64,000 bases of DNA from NCBI GenBank assembly GCA_963920705.1, contig OY987234.1:21099794-21163793 (forward strand), read 5' to 3'. Shown in pieces: positions 34,601 to 48,118 of this stretch. A program made the position numbers and the translations under genes. This DNA comes from Odiellus spinosus. Lineage: Eukaryota; Arthropoda; Arachnida; Opiliones; Phalangiidae. The notes below the pieces were generated by a model. It had not been told where the DNA came from, made no database searches, and saw only the letters and a list, made by a program, of their open reading frames with translations. Each line of letters starts with the position of its first letter. Position 1 is the stretch's first letter.

Positions 34601-37600
34601 AATATATGTATTCCACTCCTCCAAGTCCATCTGACCCAGGCTGCTTCGTTTGTAAGCCTACTGCCAAAGCACCGGCCTGCCCTCGGGCCATTTCAATCAA
34701 AGTCGCTACACTTAGCTGAGACGTTCGCCTTAAATTAAAAATTCTATTAGTTCCCCGAAACTTTGTCATTTCTCTGTAAAATGTACCTGCTTCCTTCAGC
34801 GCACTTCAAAAGAATAGCTTTCACAATTGGTTTAACTCTTAGCTGCAATTTTTTCAGATCAGTATCATTTTTGGTCAAACTATGAGCTAAAACAATCCTC
34901 AGTACTCGCTGAAGAAAAATTTAAGATTAGAATTACACGTAATGTGTGCGGAATGAAAAAAAAGGAGGAAAAAAATCTACAATTTCTCACCAATGCTGCG
35001 ATATAAACTTTATAAACAGGATCTGTCACCATAGATTGAATAATATTGCAGCAGGTTTCCAAAACTGTATCAAAATCCTGCAACCTCCTATTGCTGCTGG
35101 CTAGGTTGATATTATTGGTTTCGCCACTGGGGTCTTGGATCTCTTCGGTTAAAACCAGGACGGATTTAACTTGCCTCGCTAACCACTTTAAGGCTTTCTC
35201 CCTCAAAGACCAATTTGATGAAGCCAAGGAACTCACAAATTCGTTGCCAAACACCTTAGCGTATAAATAAATCGACTTTAAGCCGACAAAACCTTGCAAG
35301 TTACGGGCTTAAGAATCAATACCGAATAAAATCTATGTTTACCTGAAGCCACGTTTGGGCCCCGGGAAGATGAGGTGTTGCTCGGGTTGAATGAGAATCG
35401 ACGGAAGACGGAATTGAGCTATTATTTTTTAAACTGGATGTAGGTGTGATGGAAGATGATGAAGATAACGACGATGAATTGGTCAACGGTGATGATGAGG
35501 AGGAATGACTGGACGAATACAAATTGTGGTGTTTTAGTAATTTTGGATTGATAGCCGCTAAACTGGTACAACTAGGACTCCTATTTGATATGACAGGTAC
35601 AGGTATGTTGGGCGCATTTTCTCCAATATCTTTTTTCGCCACACTTCTAAAAACAACGGTGGGAAAACATTCATTCACACCAGGGACTAAAAAACGGGTA
35701 CAATCGTCTTCCAAAGAAAAGTAATGAAAACTATACTTGTTAATAGAAAAAGGCGGGGATCTCCACTCAGCCCGGCATAATGGGCAAAGTATCTTCTCAT
35801 TCTTCTGAACGCATTCTGATGCCCCTAAAACCCATTAAACGAGACAAATGGTTTATAATTATAATTTCTTGAAAGATCTATAATTTCAAGTAGGATTCAA
35901 ATATGGAAGAAAAATAACTTTAGATTCAAGTACTAGTATAGTAATAGATAAGAAGTACATGACGTGGAACGAAGACGAAGAGATAGGGTTTAAAATAATG
36001 ATTGGATAAAATTATCATAAGGTTTATACGTCTTATCTGATCTCCAGCATAGAGTAGTGTAATAGAGACAGAAATATTAAGGGGTAATGCAACCCCGCAA
36101 TAAGCGATTTTCTATTGATTCCTTATAGTTTAAATAAGCCAAATCCACTAAATTTTTTCAACTTGCATAGAAATTAGGCCTAAAAGAGATTCATGGAGAG
36201 TTTGATATACCCACGCAAGTTTTTACGACAATAATACATTTCAAACTTAAGCTCGTGGACTGGAGACTCTTTAAATGACAAGATATCAAACTCCCCATGG
36301 ATACATGTTTTTTTAACAAGTGATAAGAAATCCATAGAGAACCACTTAATCAGGATGGATTTTCCCTTTAATGGAAAATTGATCCTTCAGGTTTCAGTGA
36401 TCCCTACCCTTTATTTCAATGCGTGAAAAAAATTTCTAAAATCTTATCAATAATATCAGTCTTAAAATATATCAAACAAACGGACTTGAAATAAAGAGAA
36501 AGATATAGAGGGGGATTGGGGATGAAAAGAGCAGAAACAGCGAATATGTCATTCTTACATATGGCAATGCAGTGATGGTGAAGTTTGTTTCTACATCCTT
36601 GTTCGCAAGTAACCAGAGACTCTCCCTCCACCATATCCAGAAGGCAAATTGGACAAAGGGCGCTTTCTTCCTCAACTGAGCCCTCATTTTCACTCCTAAC
36701 AAAAAAAAAAAAAAATAATAATGTAAAAAAAACTTGGGCATGGGAAAAAAGTTAAGATTAAATTGTAACAATCGTTTATTTTTGTAAAAATTACGTTCCC
36801 ACTGGGATTTTCGACCACTTTTTTGCAGTTCCCATAAATCAGGGGTTACGAGAGAGTGGGGTTCGTTATCGTCTAGACTTTCAAATATAATTTATCAATT
36901 TCTATGTAAGGTTGAGCTAGACAAAAACCTTTTTGCGAACAGAAAATGAGTACATTTAAATACAAAATATTTTTTTTTTCCTTCAGAACATGGGGGAAAA
37001 ACAATTCTAAACAAACCGATCCTCGTATGCTTGATAATAATTTCTTAATCTTTTTAATAAAAAGAAAAGAATAATGAATTGATACTACAAGGCCTAATTT
37101 AGGGCCGGATTAGGTCTAAATCGAATAAATAAACTTGTTATCACAGAGAAGTATCCCTTTAAGGCCTAAGATAATTAATTTTTAATTTCACAATTAAGAT
37201 AATTAACAACCAATTCTAAAAAAGACAGCCAAGTCTCAGAGAATAAGCTTCATCAAAAAGCCAAAGAAACTTTAGCTTTAATTGAGTTAATTTAAATAGA
37301 GATAATCCACAGGGGTTAAGGGTTTTTAAATTCAATCATATAGAATATACGTCAAGAAGTTTAAGTTTACGGCTATTAAAAAGAAAGGAGAAGAAATTAA
37401 GCATTTCCTTCCACCTTCCCCTCCCCCCAAATAAAACCTAAAGTCGAGTCTCACAAGAGTTCTAAAGAATAATAGTAAATATTTCCAGTACCCATCTAAC
37501 AGGGGTCACGCAGAATCACTCTGAAAGTCGTAACAATCTCCATTATAACCAGAGTAAAATAAAAATACCCCTAACTGGGCCTCCGAAGTTGCGCCCCCTC

Positions 37601-40600
37601 TTAGTATAAAAAAATATCGTTTTTGCTATGCTCCCCTCCAAGAAAGAGCTACATCTTTGCGGTATTATTAAAGGAAGAATGCAGCCAGGCAACAAGTGAT
37701 TTTCTATCATTGCAAAACATTTTAATACGCCTAAACCACCAGTAACAAAATTACAAACCAATATTAAGCTAGAAATCAATAAATTATACTTATTAGTTTG
37801 ATATCTCGTAAATGAAGTCTTTAACCAATAAGCAAAAGCCTTATAAATACATGTAGTTTGAAATAGAACTAAAGCCAGGGCTTCTGGCAAAATTAGCCAA
37901 GACTCGTTAATGACAAGACATCAAACTCCCAATGGCCAAAACTGATTTCTAGTTACATATATCTGTTTGTAAATTTGAGTGGATTAAGGCAAATTTAAAC
38001 GATAACGAATCGATAGAAAAATCACTTGTTGGCAGGCTTCCTTCTCCATTTTTAAAAATTAAGATTAAAACCTTATCGAAAATCTGGTAGTTCGATTAAA
38101 TGTAAAGCGCATAAGAATATAGATAATTTTGAATCAAAAGATGGAAGGAAAAGGTTTTAATTCTTGATGTATCTTTAGGAATGCTCCCGTTAGATAACTC
38201 CCCCAGAAACGAGAGAGAGGGGATAATCTATCATAAGTAAAACACACACCCCAAAATAAAAAAATACAACCGGATGTTTTATATCTAGAAAAGAGGGACC
38301 ACGATTTTTTTTTCTTCTAGCCTCGAAGGGGCTGGTGCTTATTAAAAATAGCACAGGGTTGGCAAAAACTCGAGGGAGTATCAGGCCAAGGTGTTAATAT
38401 GGAGAATGATGAGAGTTCAAAGATCTAACGCTTAAAAACATTAGGGGGTACGTACGTAATTTCTAATTGGCAGCCAACAAGCCTTTAGACAAAAGAAACA
38501 ATTTTCATTCTCTATATAACATTTCCAGAATCTTTACTAGATCTGGTAATGGCGGTTTGCTCTTAAAATTGGCAAATTAATTTATAATTTAAATGTTTTT
38601 GGGCTTAAAAGTGAACAAACTGTTAAAAGAGGTCAAAGTTAAACGTTTTAAATGTCCGAGTCACTTTGCCCTATCAATGCAAACTCAAATGGTCAAGTGT
38701 ATCATGAAAAAGTTGGAAAAACATTGCATTTTTCACGAGTGTACAGGTTGTTTGGTCAGATATAAGAATTTTAAAGCGTTTGAAAGAGGAATTTCGCATT
38801 TAAAATCATTAGAAATTCTGACACAAATAATTTTGAGAAAACCGCTAAATTACTGTGTAATTTACCAATTTCCAAAATTAAGGTAATTTTATAACTCTAA
38901 GCCCATCAGTTAAGCAAATTTTACAAACTCTCTAACAATGAAACAAACCGTAAAAATTAAACGAACCTCTTTGGTTGAGGAAATAAAACTGCGGCAGGAT
39001 TTGTAAGGCAACTTTCTGACGCCGATGTTTTAAGCATTGGTCTATTTGTCTTAATTCCCAAGTATTTGTTCTTCTTCGTAGATGATTGGGGATCATTGAT
39101 GGTTGGATTAGAGTTCACTTGTTTCTTACGCCTAATTTGATATCGTTTGATTAACTCTTCAACCTTTCAGAAATAAGAAAATATATTTACAAACGATTTG
39201 ACAAAATGTATCCAAAGGGTAATTCCTACCTCAAAATTTTTCAAAGTTCTTGAGAATAATTTTGGATCTGTTGACCGAAGTTGAAATACCCGTAACATGA
39301 CAAATAAAACATGAATGCAATGAGGACTTTTACCGCAAGTGCAATTCTGGGAAAAATGAATATAATTTTTTAATTAGTTTACCTTACAAAGGTAAAAGAG
39401 GAAAGGGGTTTAATTATGTACCTGAGGTCCTATGATAACTTTGTACTTGTGCTCGGGAGAATCAGCCGCGACTAAAAACGAATGGGGTCCTGGTTGTTGC
39501 AACAAATAAAGCCTGGCTCTTTGCACTTTCCTTATCCTTTGCCTGACTGTTTCTACTAAAAGTGGATCTAGGGCTGATCCAGGGGACGGTGTTCTTCTAC
39601 CCGATGATAAATAAGAAGGCGATGGAGGTCTCTATCATGAAATTACAAAAACCCAAACAGTGGGTCAAGCGACTGTCAACTTAAAAACAGAATTCGTATA
39701 AAAATTTAATCTAACCGATCTTGCGGGGGCGTTTCCTAGGCCTTGCGTAGGCAAGACTAACATGGAAGTTGGTCTTTTAAGAGTAGACTTGCTTCGACTT
39801 CGAATGGAAGTAGTAATTGATAAAGAGTTTTTTCCAATAGAATCATTTTTTAAATTTGAAAAGGTAGAAAATGCGTTTTTCTTTTCATTGACAATGATCG
39901 CGGAAGATTCTTCTTTAAGCAGAGGTGCCAGTGGCAGATATGGGTCGCAATATAATTTGGAAGAAGGTAAGACCGTCTCTTTAGCAGCGGGCGGATTTGG
40001 ACTTTTACTTTCATTAGTTAATGCCGCCGTAATCACTGTTGATATTGGAGGACTTTCTTTCGGACTCAAAAATGCTTTGAAAGGCATTTTTAAGTGTAAT
40101 GAAGGATTTAAAGGTTTTCGGATTTTTGGGCCACCACCCTGGTATTTACCGTCTTTTGGCTGTAATAATTAAGAGCTTTTGTAGATAATGGTCCAACGAG
40201 TAATGAGCAATTCAAAAGGTTAAAGTGGAGTAGTTTACACATAATACCTCAGATATTATAGGGAGGGTGCGGAGGAAAATAAAATGATTTTTATTGATTC
40301 TCTTTCTAAAAATAAGACATGTAATAAAACATTCAGGAAGTGTCTCTGAATTGTTAAAAAACTGAAATCTTCTGATTTTCTAATTCAATTAAAAGGAGAA
40401 CCTACAACCAATCAAAAGACGGGACCTTTGGCTTAATCAAATCACTGCGACACTCTTTGAATCACAGCTAGTTTTATTCTTGATTATTTTCTGGCACAGA
40501 ATTGTGTCCCTTATCAAAAAAAGTTAGTCTTAACAGGTCTTGGGGAAGTCTTTCGGGTGTCATGTAGTCTTAAGAGGTCTTGGGGAAGTCTTTCATTTTG

Positions 40601-42474
40601 TCAAGAAGTCTTGGAGAAGTATTTAAGACTTCCCCAAGACTTGTGTAGTGTTCTTGAGGACCTCTTCAGATCAGACTAACTTTTTTCGGTAAGGATTACA
40701 TCAGCGAGTGCTATTGAATTATTATAAAGCCAAAGGGGCGAAGTCTCTTCATAAGTCTGAGGTTCTCCTTATTATTGAAAGTCAAAAACTGAATCTTTAA
40801 TAATTTAAATTTCTCAAATGTTTTACTACACAGATAAATTTTATTTTTAATAGTAGAATTGATAAATAATCACTTCATTTATCTCTTCACCTTCTCTTTA
40901 AAAAGGTAATCTTAAATTAGGTTACAAAAGTGGTATTCTTTCGCTACATTTTGATCCCCATCTCCAAAATAAGTTTTATTTTAATTAACTAATCCAATTT
41001 GGCAGAAACTGGAGATGGTGGCATACCAATTGTCCAAGTTCAGGTTTAAGAGGCGGCATGGTTGTATTTGATCGTTTGCAACAAACTGACAAATCAAATG
41101 GAATCATTGGCTTGGCAATCTAAGAGATCAAAGCCCTCATTTTAATATTTGTCGTTTTTACCCAATTTGTAAAACAAAATTATTTTTGGGCCAAATATGA
41201 TGACACTGCGGGATTTGTTATAAAAAAAACCCGTACAAATTTTTTGAATAATTTATTAGGAGTATATGTAGCATTTCATAATTTCACCCGTATCAAGGAG
41301 AATTAAGAATGGAGTTGGAATAAGGTGTTTATTACGATAAAGTTGGAACAACGCGCTACTACGGATATGTAGCATGGATAATCTCCTTAATCAAGGTTCA
41401 TACAACATTCGGAAAAACAACCGTCCTGATATTATCAGTTTTTCCTATGAATGTTCCCTAAGATTTAAAAATAAAAAGGCGTGCAAAACCAGCCTTCTTT
41501 CATTATTCAGTAGAGCAAATGTACTCATAAAAGTTTACGAGTTCTTAAACCATGAATTATCTCTCTTGTAAATAAAAGTTAATTCCTAACTCCACTCTTA
41601 ATCCTCTTCGTAACTACTATGAATTTTTTTTTTATAATAATATTATAGATTTAATAGATATTTGAAACATTTTCCCTAACCATCTGTCTTAATAGATACT
41701 AAATCAACTACTACACTTCACTCTTATTTCAAGGAAAGCCAGATTAAGGAACCTTGAAATTAACACAACTAAACTAACAACATGTTGACGGGATTTATTC
41801 TTGAGTACTTGGGTGAACAAGATTTACAGGGATCATACAACCTTATTTAAAACCCAATTTCCCTGATATTTCAAGTATTTTTCAAGTTCCAAAAAACTTA
41901 AAATAGCCTTTTTGTTCTCCCAGGTTTAAAGGGAAACTACGAGCTAAAAATGAAACTGTTTTTGAATCTGCCAACAAAATTACGAATCTAAAATATATAA
42001 TTAAATAAGTAACAATGTCTGTCGCTAATTGTTCCGCAAATATTAATCTTCATTGGGAAAAAATTATTTCTCAAACACACGGATTTAACTGAACTCGAAC
42101 CTCGAGTTTAAAATTTTATTTAAAAAAGGCGCTTATTGATAATTATTTCAGGCTTAGCACTTTTGAGAGGTTATATTTTTTCTCAACATTCTAATCTCTT
42201 GATATTTCCAGGTTTGTCTGAGCCCCATGCTAGACGCAGTCAACTCAGAATCAATTGTAGACCCTTATCATTTCATTACACCCCAAAAGAAACCAAAAAT
42301 ATTAAAAGATAATCTCACCACTGGTTCTTTTTTCTTCGAATTGAAGTAAGAATGTCGTCCTTTGAAGACACCATGTTGACCAGAGGTCAACGGAGACAAA
42401 GGCACTTTAATTTTATCTTGAAACACTCGCGAATCCATGGAGTGGTCCATTTTCGTTGACATCGACGATGCCAT
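31685..42474 (-). CDS. MAP3K1: MAP kinase kinase kinase 1 (SWIM-RING-TOG-kinase)
   Basis: MEKK1-type kinase with ubiquitin-ligase features, acting upstream of JNK/ERK pathways. Exons in transcription order: 42474-42319, 40159-39716, 39631-39422, 39346-39230, 39163-38967, 36695-36559, 35824-35343, 35254-34991, 34908-34787, 34728-34356, 34179-33324, 33255-33155, 33087-32935, 32868-32574, 32507-32233, 31837-31685; in frame, 1444 aa. The SWIM finger (about 240-305) has [12 protein letters not shown]. The RING (about 378-430) has [18 protein letters not shown] and later CPLCRAEW. A helical TOG-like region spans about 580-870. The kinase (1155-1444) shows [31 protein letters not shown] and MAPE, ending soon after the PPWNA helix. 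Exon 1 lies 2.2 kb upstream of exon 2 and is joined only by phase and donor quality, so the N terminus is less certain. Introns contain at least five small elements. Confidence 0.93.
31894..32203. mobile_element. CAG-ended MITE with 7-bp duplication, in MAP3K1 intron 15
   Basis: Ends CAGGAGTACATAA and the complement of CAGGAGTATATAAC. It is flanked by GTCGTAG at 31887-31893 and 32204-32210. It shares internal sequence (ATGGTG-AACTATTTT) with the copy at 10.2-10.6 kb. Confidence 0.75.
36081..36367. mobile_element. TTAA-site MITE, family A, in a MAP3K1 intron
   Basis: TTAA at 36077-36080 and 36368-36371. Left end GGGGTAATGCAACCCCG, right end a degraded complement. It shares internal sequence (ATCAAACTCCC) with the copy at 37.7-38.1 kb. 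Confidence 0.65.
37672..38051. mobile_element. TTAA-site MITE, family A, in a MAP3K1 intron
   Basis: TTAA at 37668-37671 and 38052-38055. Ends AGGAAGAATGCAGCC and a matching inverted right end (GGCTTCCTTCTCCA), with TTTTCTATC/GATAGAAAA just inside. Confidence 0.7.
40260..40897. mobile_element. TTAA-site MITE, family C, with a nested element, in MAP3K1 intron 1
   Basis: Left end AGGGAGGGTGCGGAGG after a decayed TTAT; right end the complement of AGAGAAGGTGAAGAG before TTAA (40898-40901). The inverted-repeat element at 40509-40694 interrupts it. Confidence 0.6.
40509..40694. mobile_element. Nested 186-bp inverted-repeat element
   Basis: Ends CCTTATCAAAAAAAGTTAGT and the complement of CCTTACCGAAAAAAGTTAGT, with several internal repeats of AAGTCTTGGGGAAGTC-type sequence in both orientations. 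No clear target duplication was seen. Confidence 0.65.
41827..42224. mobile_element. Possible CAGGGATCATAC-ended element in MAP3K1 intron 1
   Basis: Left end CAGGGATCATACAA followed by TTTCCCTGATATTTC. The right end (TTTCCAGG then GAGCCCC) is weak. Confidence 0.3.
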
Positions 42475-42952
42475 GGCGTTATTGAGCGATAAGTATCGAG
42501 CTTCTCCCACATTTAACACTCAAATTTTCGTTTTTTTAGCGACGGGAGTAAATATAAACTCCGAAAATTTTTAACACATCACGATTAAAAAAAAGTCGAA
42601 AATATCCTTTCAGCGTTAAAAGACGTTATCCTCACTTGCTCGTGTAAAAGAACCCAATTTTTTCTTGAAAAAATTAAATCTGGAAAGGAAAAAGTCCTGT
42701 AATTCGAGTTTAAAGCCAATGCACTGATAAGTTATGAAAATAATATTATAGGTACTGTTCAAGGTCAATAAAGCTTTCAGGCAAGAAAAACCTGCTTAAT
42801 TTTTGGTTGCTGCCACCATGTCGGAGGGGGAGAAGATTCCCAGATAATATTTAGCGATCTACGACAGTATTTTCTTTTTTAATTCAACAGAGTTTGAATG
42901 GCTCTTTCCGCTACCTGATTAATACTTGGCTTTTAGGGTCTAAGCCCTTTAA

Positions 42953-43280
42953 AGGGATACTATACTCTGAAACCTAAAATCTTTTTTATCAATTTCAACT
43001 GTTAAAACATGCCTAAAAACACTAACAAAACTCGCCAAAGTCTTCGTAATAATTCGTGGTTAATTAGGATCTAAGGAGTAAATTGATAAGTTAAATTATT
43101 CCAAGCGCCATTTTTATACAATGTTTCAATGGCATCAGCAAATAATTGTTTTTGGGAATTTTTACATTCTAAAATTTCTTCGAAACTGATTTAGGCTTAG
43201 CGAGTCTAGTTTGTGACTTTGATAATTAACTGTAAATTACATCGAAACCTTTTCTGAATTTCGATATGTCTAGTATCCCT
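42953..43280. mobile_element. TTAA-site MITE, family B (AGGGATACTA ends)
   Basis: TTAA at 42949-42952 and 43281-43284. Ends AGGGATACTATACTC and the complement of AGGGATACTAGACAT. It lies upstream of MAP3K1. Confidence 0.75.
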
Positions 43281-43669
43281 TTAAAATATATTTTTTTAAA
43301 TCACCTAAATAAGTAAGCTAATGAACATTTGGGTCTCAGTAACTGGAAAAGTAACTTCCCAATAAAGGCCCCTGGGGTGACGTAGAATAGTTCAATTTTT
43401 TGGTATTATCTCTTTCATACTAGGGAGATGTAATCGTAATGGGTTATATATCCCATATTGGCAGAGCAACTTATCTTAGCCTTTAGGCAATTAAAGTACT
43501 TCAACATTTTGTTGATAACTAAGATACAGTTTCCCTGGAAGTTTTAAAAATCTTAAGCTTGGGAACATTTTTATTGGACAAACCAAGACTAAAAAATAGT
43601 CGTAATTATTAAATTTTATTTAATTTTGAATAAATGCGTCTAAAACTAATTAAAGGGCTAAATTCTTAA

Positions 43670-43832
43670 TGGGAGGGTGAAGAGGGAAATCGAGTGATTA
43701 TTTTTTTACCGATTCTACTATTAATAATAAGACTTGTTCGCGTTTTATAACATCAGGAAATGTCTCGCAACTATGTTTTACTACGCAAACGTGTTTTATT
43801 TTCAGAATTTGAACTTCGAACTCACCCTCCCT
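43670..43832. mobile_element. Internally deleted TTAA-site MITE, family C
   Basis: TTAA at 43666-43669 and TTAT at 43833-43836. Ends TGGGAGGGTGAAGAGG and the complement of AGGGAGGGTGAG. At 163 bp it is about a quarter of the longest copy. Confidence 0.6.
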
Positions 43833-44859
43833 TTATAAGAAACCATACAAAATTAAAATCAACAACTATTTGTTAAAATATTAAAATATTTCAATGATAG
43901 AAAATTAATTTTTCAAGTTCTATTAAATCCTAAAAACGAAAAAAAAAAAACATTTAGCTCAATAACAGCTAGCTTTTTAACTAGAGAGAAAAGTTACTAT
44001 CGCAAAGGAATTTTATCTCGACTCTTGGAAGGTAAATTACAGAACCACAAACTCAAACCAAACGAGGGGTAGTTGCTCGGGGAGGCGTGGAAGTGTGAGA
44101 AGGGTGGCGAAATAAAATTAGGGCTTACTCTCTGACAGCTGATAAGTGTAAATAATCTGGTACTACGGGAAGATACAACTAAAATAAATTTCAGCATACA
44201 AGCTGAGAGAGAAAGTTACTAAGATTTCCTTCATCCAGAAAGACATTTTTTAATACGCGTGGAGGCAACATGGGGTCGTGGGGAAGGATGTTTATTATTA
44301 GCCAGAGTACCCCAACTGGCTTCCAGATCAAGAGACCATGGGAATAAGAATTATATATACATATATGCCCCCGAGGCTTTGCAATGTAAAAATATTACCA
44401 CGCCAGAAATATATACCCACCCCCTACCAGTGATGCAATGAAAAAAAAAAAAAAAAAAAAAAAAAGGAAGTTGATTATGACAGAGGGTCAGAAAAGGAAA
44501 AAGTCAGATGAAATAGATGCTAAAGCTAAACTCTGATGGGGGAATTAAAAGGGACTGATCCTTCGTAAAAGATTACCATTACAAATGTGTAAAAAACTTA
44601 TACCAAAGAAGTTTTTAGAAGAGCATTTTGCCTCTTGAAAGGGAGTAACACGCAGAGCTGGTACAGACTGAGTGGGGGAGAGAGTTGTAATGAACAACGG
44701 AAAGGATTGAAAGCCTGGTTCAAAGGGTACGCCACCTGACCCTATCATATAGTTCAATTTCCCACTCGGTCTATTTTCGTTCTGATAGTGAATGTATATC
44801 AAAATTATCTGTATGGTATAGTTCCACTTTCTGTCCACTATGTGAAAGTTGCATAAGAT

Positions 44860-45110
44860 CAGGGTTCATACAAAAAATTTCCCTGACCAATTTTCTATAC
44901 AAATCTACTCATATTTGCGAGCTGCTGGCAATGACCTCTTTTTCCAAATGTGGTCATTAATTTGCTCAGAAGATGAGACAAATAATTACTGTTACAATTA
45001 AGTGGTAGTGAACAAATCAAACATTTTTGTGTACTAATATTTATTTCCCTGTCTTTTTGGGCTTATTTTCAAATTCTCTGACCTTTTGGCCCCTTTTTCA
45101 AATTACCTTT
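44860..45110. mobile_element. Truncated CAGGGTTCATAC-type element
   Basis: Left end CAGGGTTCATAC followed by TTTCCCTGACCA motifs. No right end was found; the boundary near 45110 is approximate. Confidence 0.45.
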
Positions 45111-45799
45111 TACAACTAATTGAAAAGACCTTAAATGCAACTTAAATTTCATAACTGGCAGACAACACACCATGTTATTTTCCTATTCTTATTAATACAC
45201 CCAAAGAAAGAGTGTTGCCGATTCCCTATACTCAAAGTTTGGTTTATGATTAAATGCAGTATACATGGTGGCGATTCAAAATTGTGGTAAGCATTATCTA
45301 ATTTTTCTTTAAATTTGATTAATAAAACAAAGAAAACAGTACTTAGGGCAGATGGCCCATACTGTAATCTTGAATTTTACAGAATTGAAGCTACAGCTTC
45401 CTTCTATGGTTGACCCATGGATTACATAACCTAAGCTGAATCCTAATGGTAACAACTTAACATAAGTTTATATTCTATGGCGATAGAATCAGTAGCATAT
45501 CAACAAAAACAAAAGCACCTATCTAGCATCAAGGATGAATGATACGGCCGCCATAACGTAATTTCAGTAAGCCTTGCCATTAAATGTTTTTGAGTACAGT
45601 ACCGATTCCAGACCCAATAATCCCTTTTTTTAATTCTAACTATTTTAACACCTTTATTTTATACAATTAAAAGGCTAAATATAGTAAAAAAAATATATAT
45701 ATAAAACTTACCAAATCCAAAGTTAACGCACGGGTCAAGCGCGCTTCGCCCTCACAACCTCGATACGAATTCGCGAATGCCAAAAAAAACAAGAGCGCA

Positions 45800-45985
45800 A
45801 GGGTCGGGGATTCTCATTGGTTAGATCCTTAATTAAGGCGCGAAGCCAATGACCAATGATATGATTGATATTCTAATTATCCCTCTACGTCATACTCGGC
45901 ATTTTTGCAAAGGCCGAATGGTGTCGGTCTTGTTCCATCTTTAATTCAAAATTTCAAATTATTAAAAACTTAAATATAATTAAAA
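45800..45985 (+). promoter_or_regulatory. CCAAT-rich promoter of AP-1 mu
   Basis: The stretch just before the AP-1 mu ATG is less AT-rich than its surroundings. It carries an inverted CCAAT at 45816-45820 and two direct ones at about 45845 and 45854. No TATA box is visible. The promoter role is inferred from position. Confidence 0.4.
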
Positions 45986-47897
45986 ATGTCGGCTTCGGCG
46001 ATTTATATTTTAGATTTAAAAGGAAAAGTATGTATTTTTTAATAATATTCCCTACCGTTTTGGTTCCCGGGGTTGCGTAAATCACAATTTTACTTCAGAA
46101 ATTGAGCCACATCCCTAAAATTGAATCATTAATGCACTAATTAAAATCTACTTAAGGTCCTGATATCACGAAATTATCGGGGAGATATTGATATGACATC
46201 GATTGACAAGTTTCTGACGCTCTTGATGGAAAAAGAAGAAGAAGGGTGTATGAATCCAATATTGCAAAACAACGGAATCACATTCACTTACATCAAATAC
46301 AATAATTTATACCGTATCCTTTCCCAGAAATTAAAACTTAGCTATTTAAAGTAATTGCTTTGTTATAAACTTAACCTAAGGAAATTCAGTGGTTGCCACT
46401 ACTAAAAAAAACGCTAATGTTGCGCTGGTTTTTGTATTTTTACACAAAATTGTCCAAGTTAGTTTAATGCGAAATATCAAAATTAATACTATACATAATT
46501 AAAATCCATGTACAACCTTCAGGTATTTATAGAATATTTCAAAGAACTTGAAGAAGAAAGCATTAGGGACAATTTTGTGGTTATTTATGAGCTATTAGAC
46601 GAACTAATGGATTTCGGTTATCCACAAACTACCGACAGTAAAATCCTGCAAGAGTACATCACTCAGGAGAGTCATAAGATGGAAATTCAGCCTCGCCCAC
46701 CCATGGCTGTAACCAACGCTGTTTCTTGGAGATCAGAAGGCATTAAGTATCGCAAAAATGAGGTTTTCCTCGATGTGATTGAGTCCGTCAATTTATTGGT
46801 AACCTCATCACACCAGAAGTAATAATTATAAACAAACTAAAATCATTTGATTTGTAGGCCAATGCTAGCGGAAACGTATTAAGAAGTGAAATTGTTGGTT
46901 GTATTAAAATGAGAGTGTATCTTTCTGGAATGCCTGAATTACGTCTAGGTTTAAATGACAAAGTTTTGTTTGAAAGCACTGGAAGTAAGCTAAGGATGAA
47001 TTAAACCCTAGATACGTAGATCATCCCTAAAAAATTTAAAACATTTCAGGAGGAAAAAGTAAATCCGTGGAATTAGAGGATGTTAAATTCCATCAATGCG
47101 TCAGACTATCCCGTTTTGAGAATGATAGAACCATTTCATTCATTCCTCCTGATGGGGAATTTGAACTTATGTCTTATAGGTTAAATACCCACGTAAGATA
47201 AAAAGCGTAGTACGTTGAAAATCAGCGCTGAGAAAATAAAAACTTTCTTTTTAGGTGAAACCTCTAATTTGGATTGAATCAGTGATTGAAAGGCACGCTC
47301 ACAGTAGAGTAGAGTACATGATTAAAGTATGCTATACTAAAAAAATTAATTCCTTCCAACATGTTTGACAAAAAACTATAATCTTTTCAGGCTAAAAGTC
47401 AATTCAAGAGGCGGTCAACGGCTAACAATGTTGAAATTGTCATCCCAGTACCGCATGATGCCGATACTCCTAAATTTAAAACTACAGTTGGGAGTGTTAA
47501 ATATGCTCCTGAACAAAACGCAATTATTTGGACCATAAAATCTTTCCCAGTAATTTAAAATCTGTAATCTAGATTTCAATTGCATTTTTATAATTTCCTA
47601 ATTTTATCAGGGTGGTAAAGAATATTTAATGAGAGCTCATTTCGGATTGCCTAGCGTCGAAAGTGAAGAAACTGAAGGAAAACCACCTATACAAGTCAAA
47701 TTTGAAATTCCTTACTTTACCACATCAGGCATTCAGGTTCGAACTACTAAATATATAACTTTAAAGCGAAAAAAACTATATATTACTAATTTTTCTAGGT
47801 GCGTTATTTAAAAATCATTGAAAAGAGCGGTTATCAAGCTTTACCTTGGGTTCGATATATTACGCAAAATGGCGATTACCAGCTTCGAACTCAATAA
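45986..47897 (+). CDS. AP1M1: AP-1 complex subunit mu
   Basis: Medium chain of the AP-1 clathrin adaptor, which sorts cargo at the trans-Golgi network and endosomes by binding YxxPhi signals. Exons: 45986-46027, 46157-46313, 46390-46457, 46523-46798, 46858-46984, 47050-47192, 47255-47326, 47391-47549, 47611-47736, 47799-47897; in frame, 422 aa, the normal family length. The N-terminal longin-like domain starts [14 protein letters not shown]. The mu-homology domain begins near 165 ([20 protein letters not shown]) and contains [20 protein letters not shown]. The last residues are [16 protein letters not shown], an almost invariant AP-1 mu end. This is a one-to-one match to mu1 rather than mu2, mu3 or mu4. 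Confidence 0.97.
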
Positions 47898-48118
47898 CCT
47901 CAATATTAATAATACCAGTTCTTTGGAATATTTTGTATTTTTAATTGCTATTATGATTTTTTTCCCCTGAAAACCGTATAATTTAAATAAAATTTTCATT
48001 TAAGCGGTAGCAATTTAATGAAAGTATTTACATTCCATATTTCTTTTTACTTAATAAAGTGTATATAATAATGCGAATTTAGATTAAAGTATTTACAAAA
48101 TCAGGGTCTTGTAGTTCT

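Larger units (their letters stand above)
42475..45799. other. MAP3K1/AP-1 mu divergent intergenic region
   Basis: Holds one family B, one family C and one truncated CAGGGTTCATAC element, plus a poly-A run at 44441-44465. Open frames at 44.0-44.84 kb are short and unrecognised. No gene is supported. Confidence 0.5.

Noticed and set aside
38593..38886. 97-codon plus-strand frame in a MAP3K1 intron
   Set aside because: No family resemblance, and the coding sequence of MAP3K1 continues on the other strand on both sides.
44545..44838. Minus-strand 97-codon frame as a transposase fragment
   Set aside because: No catalytic motif or known transposase block could be seen.
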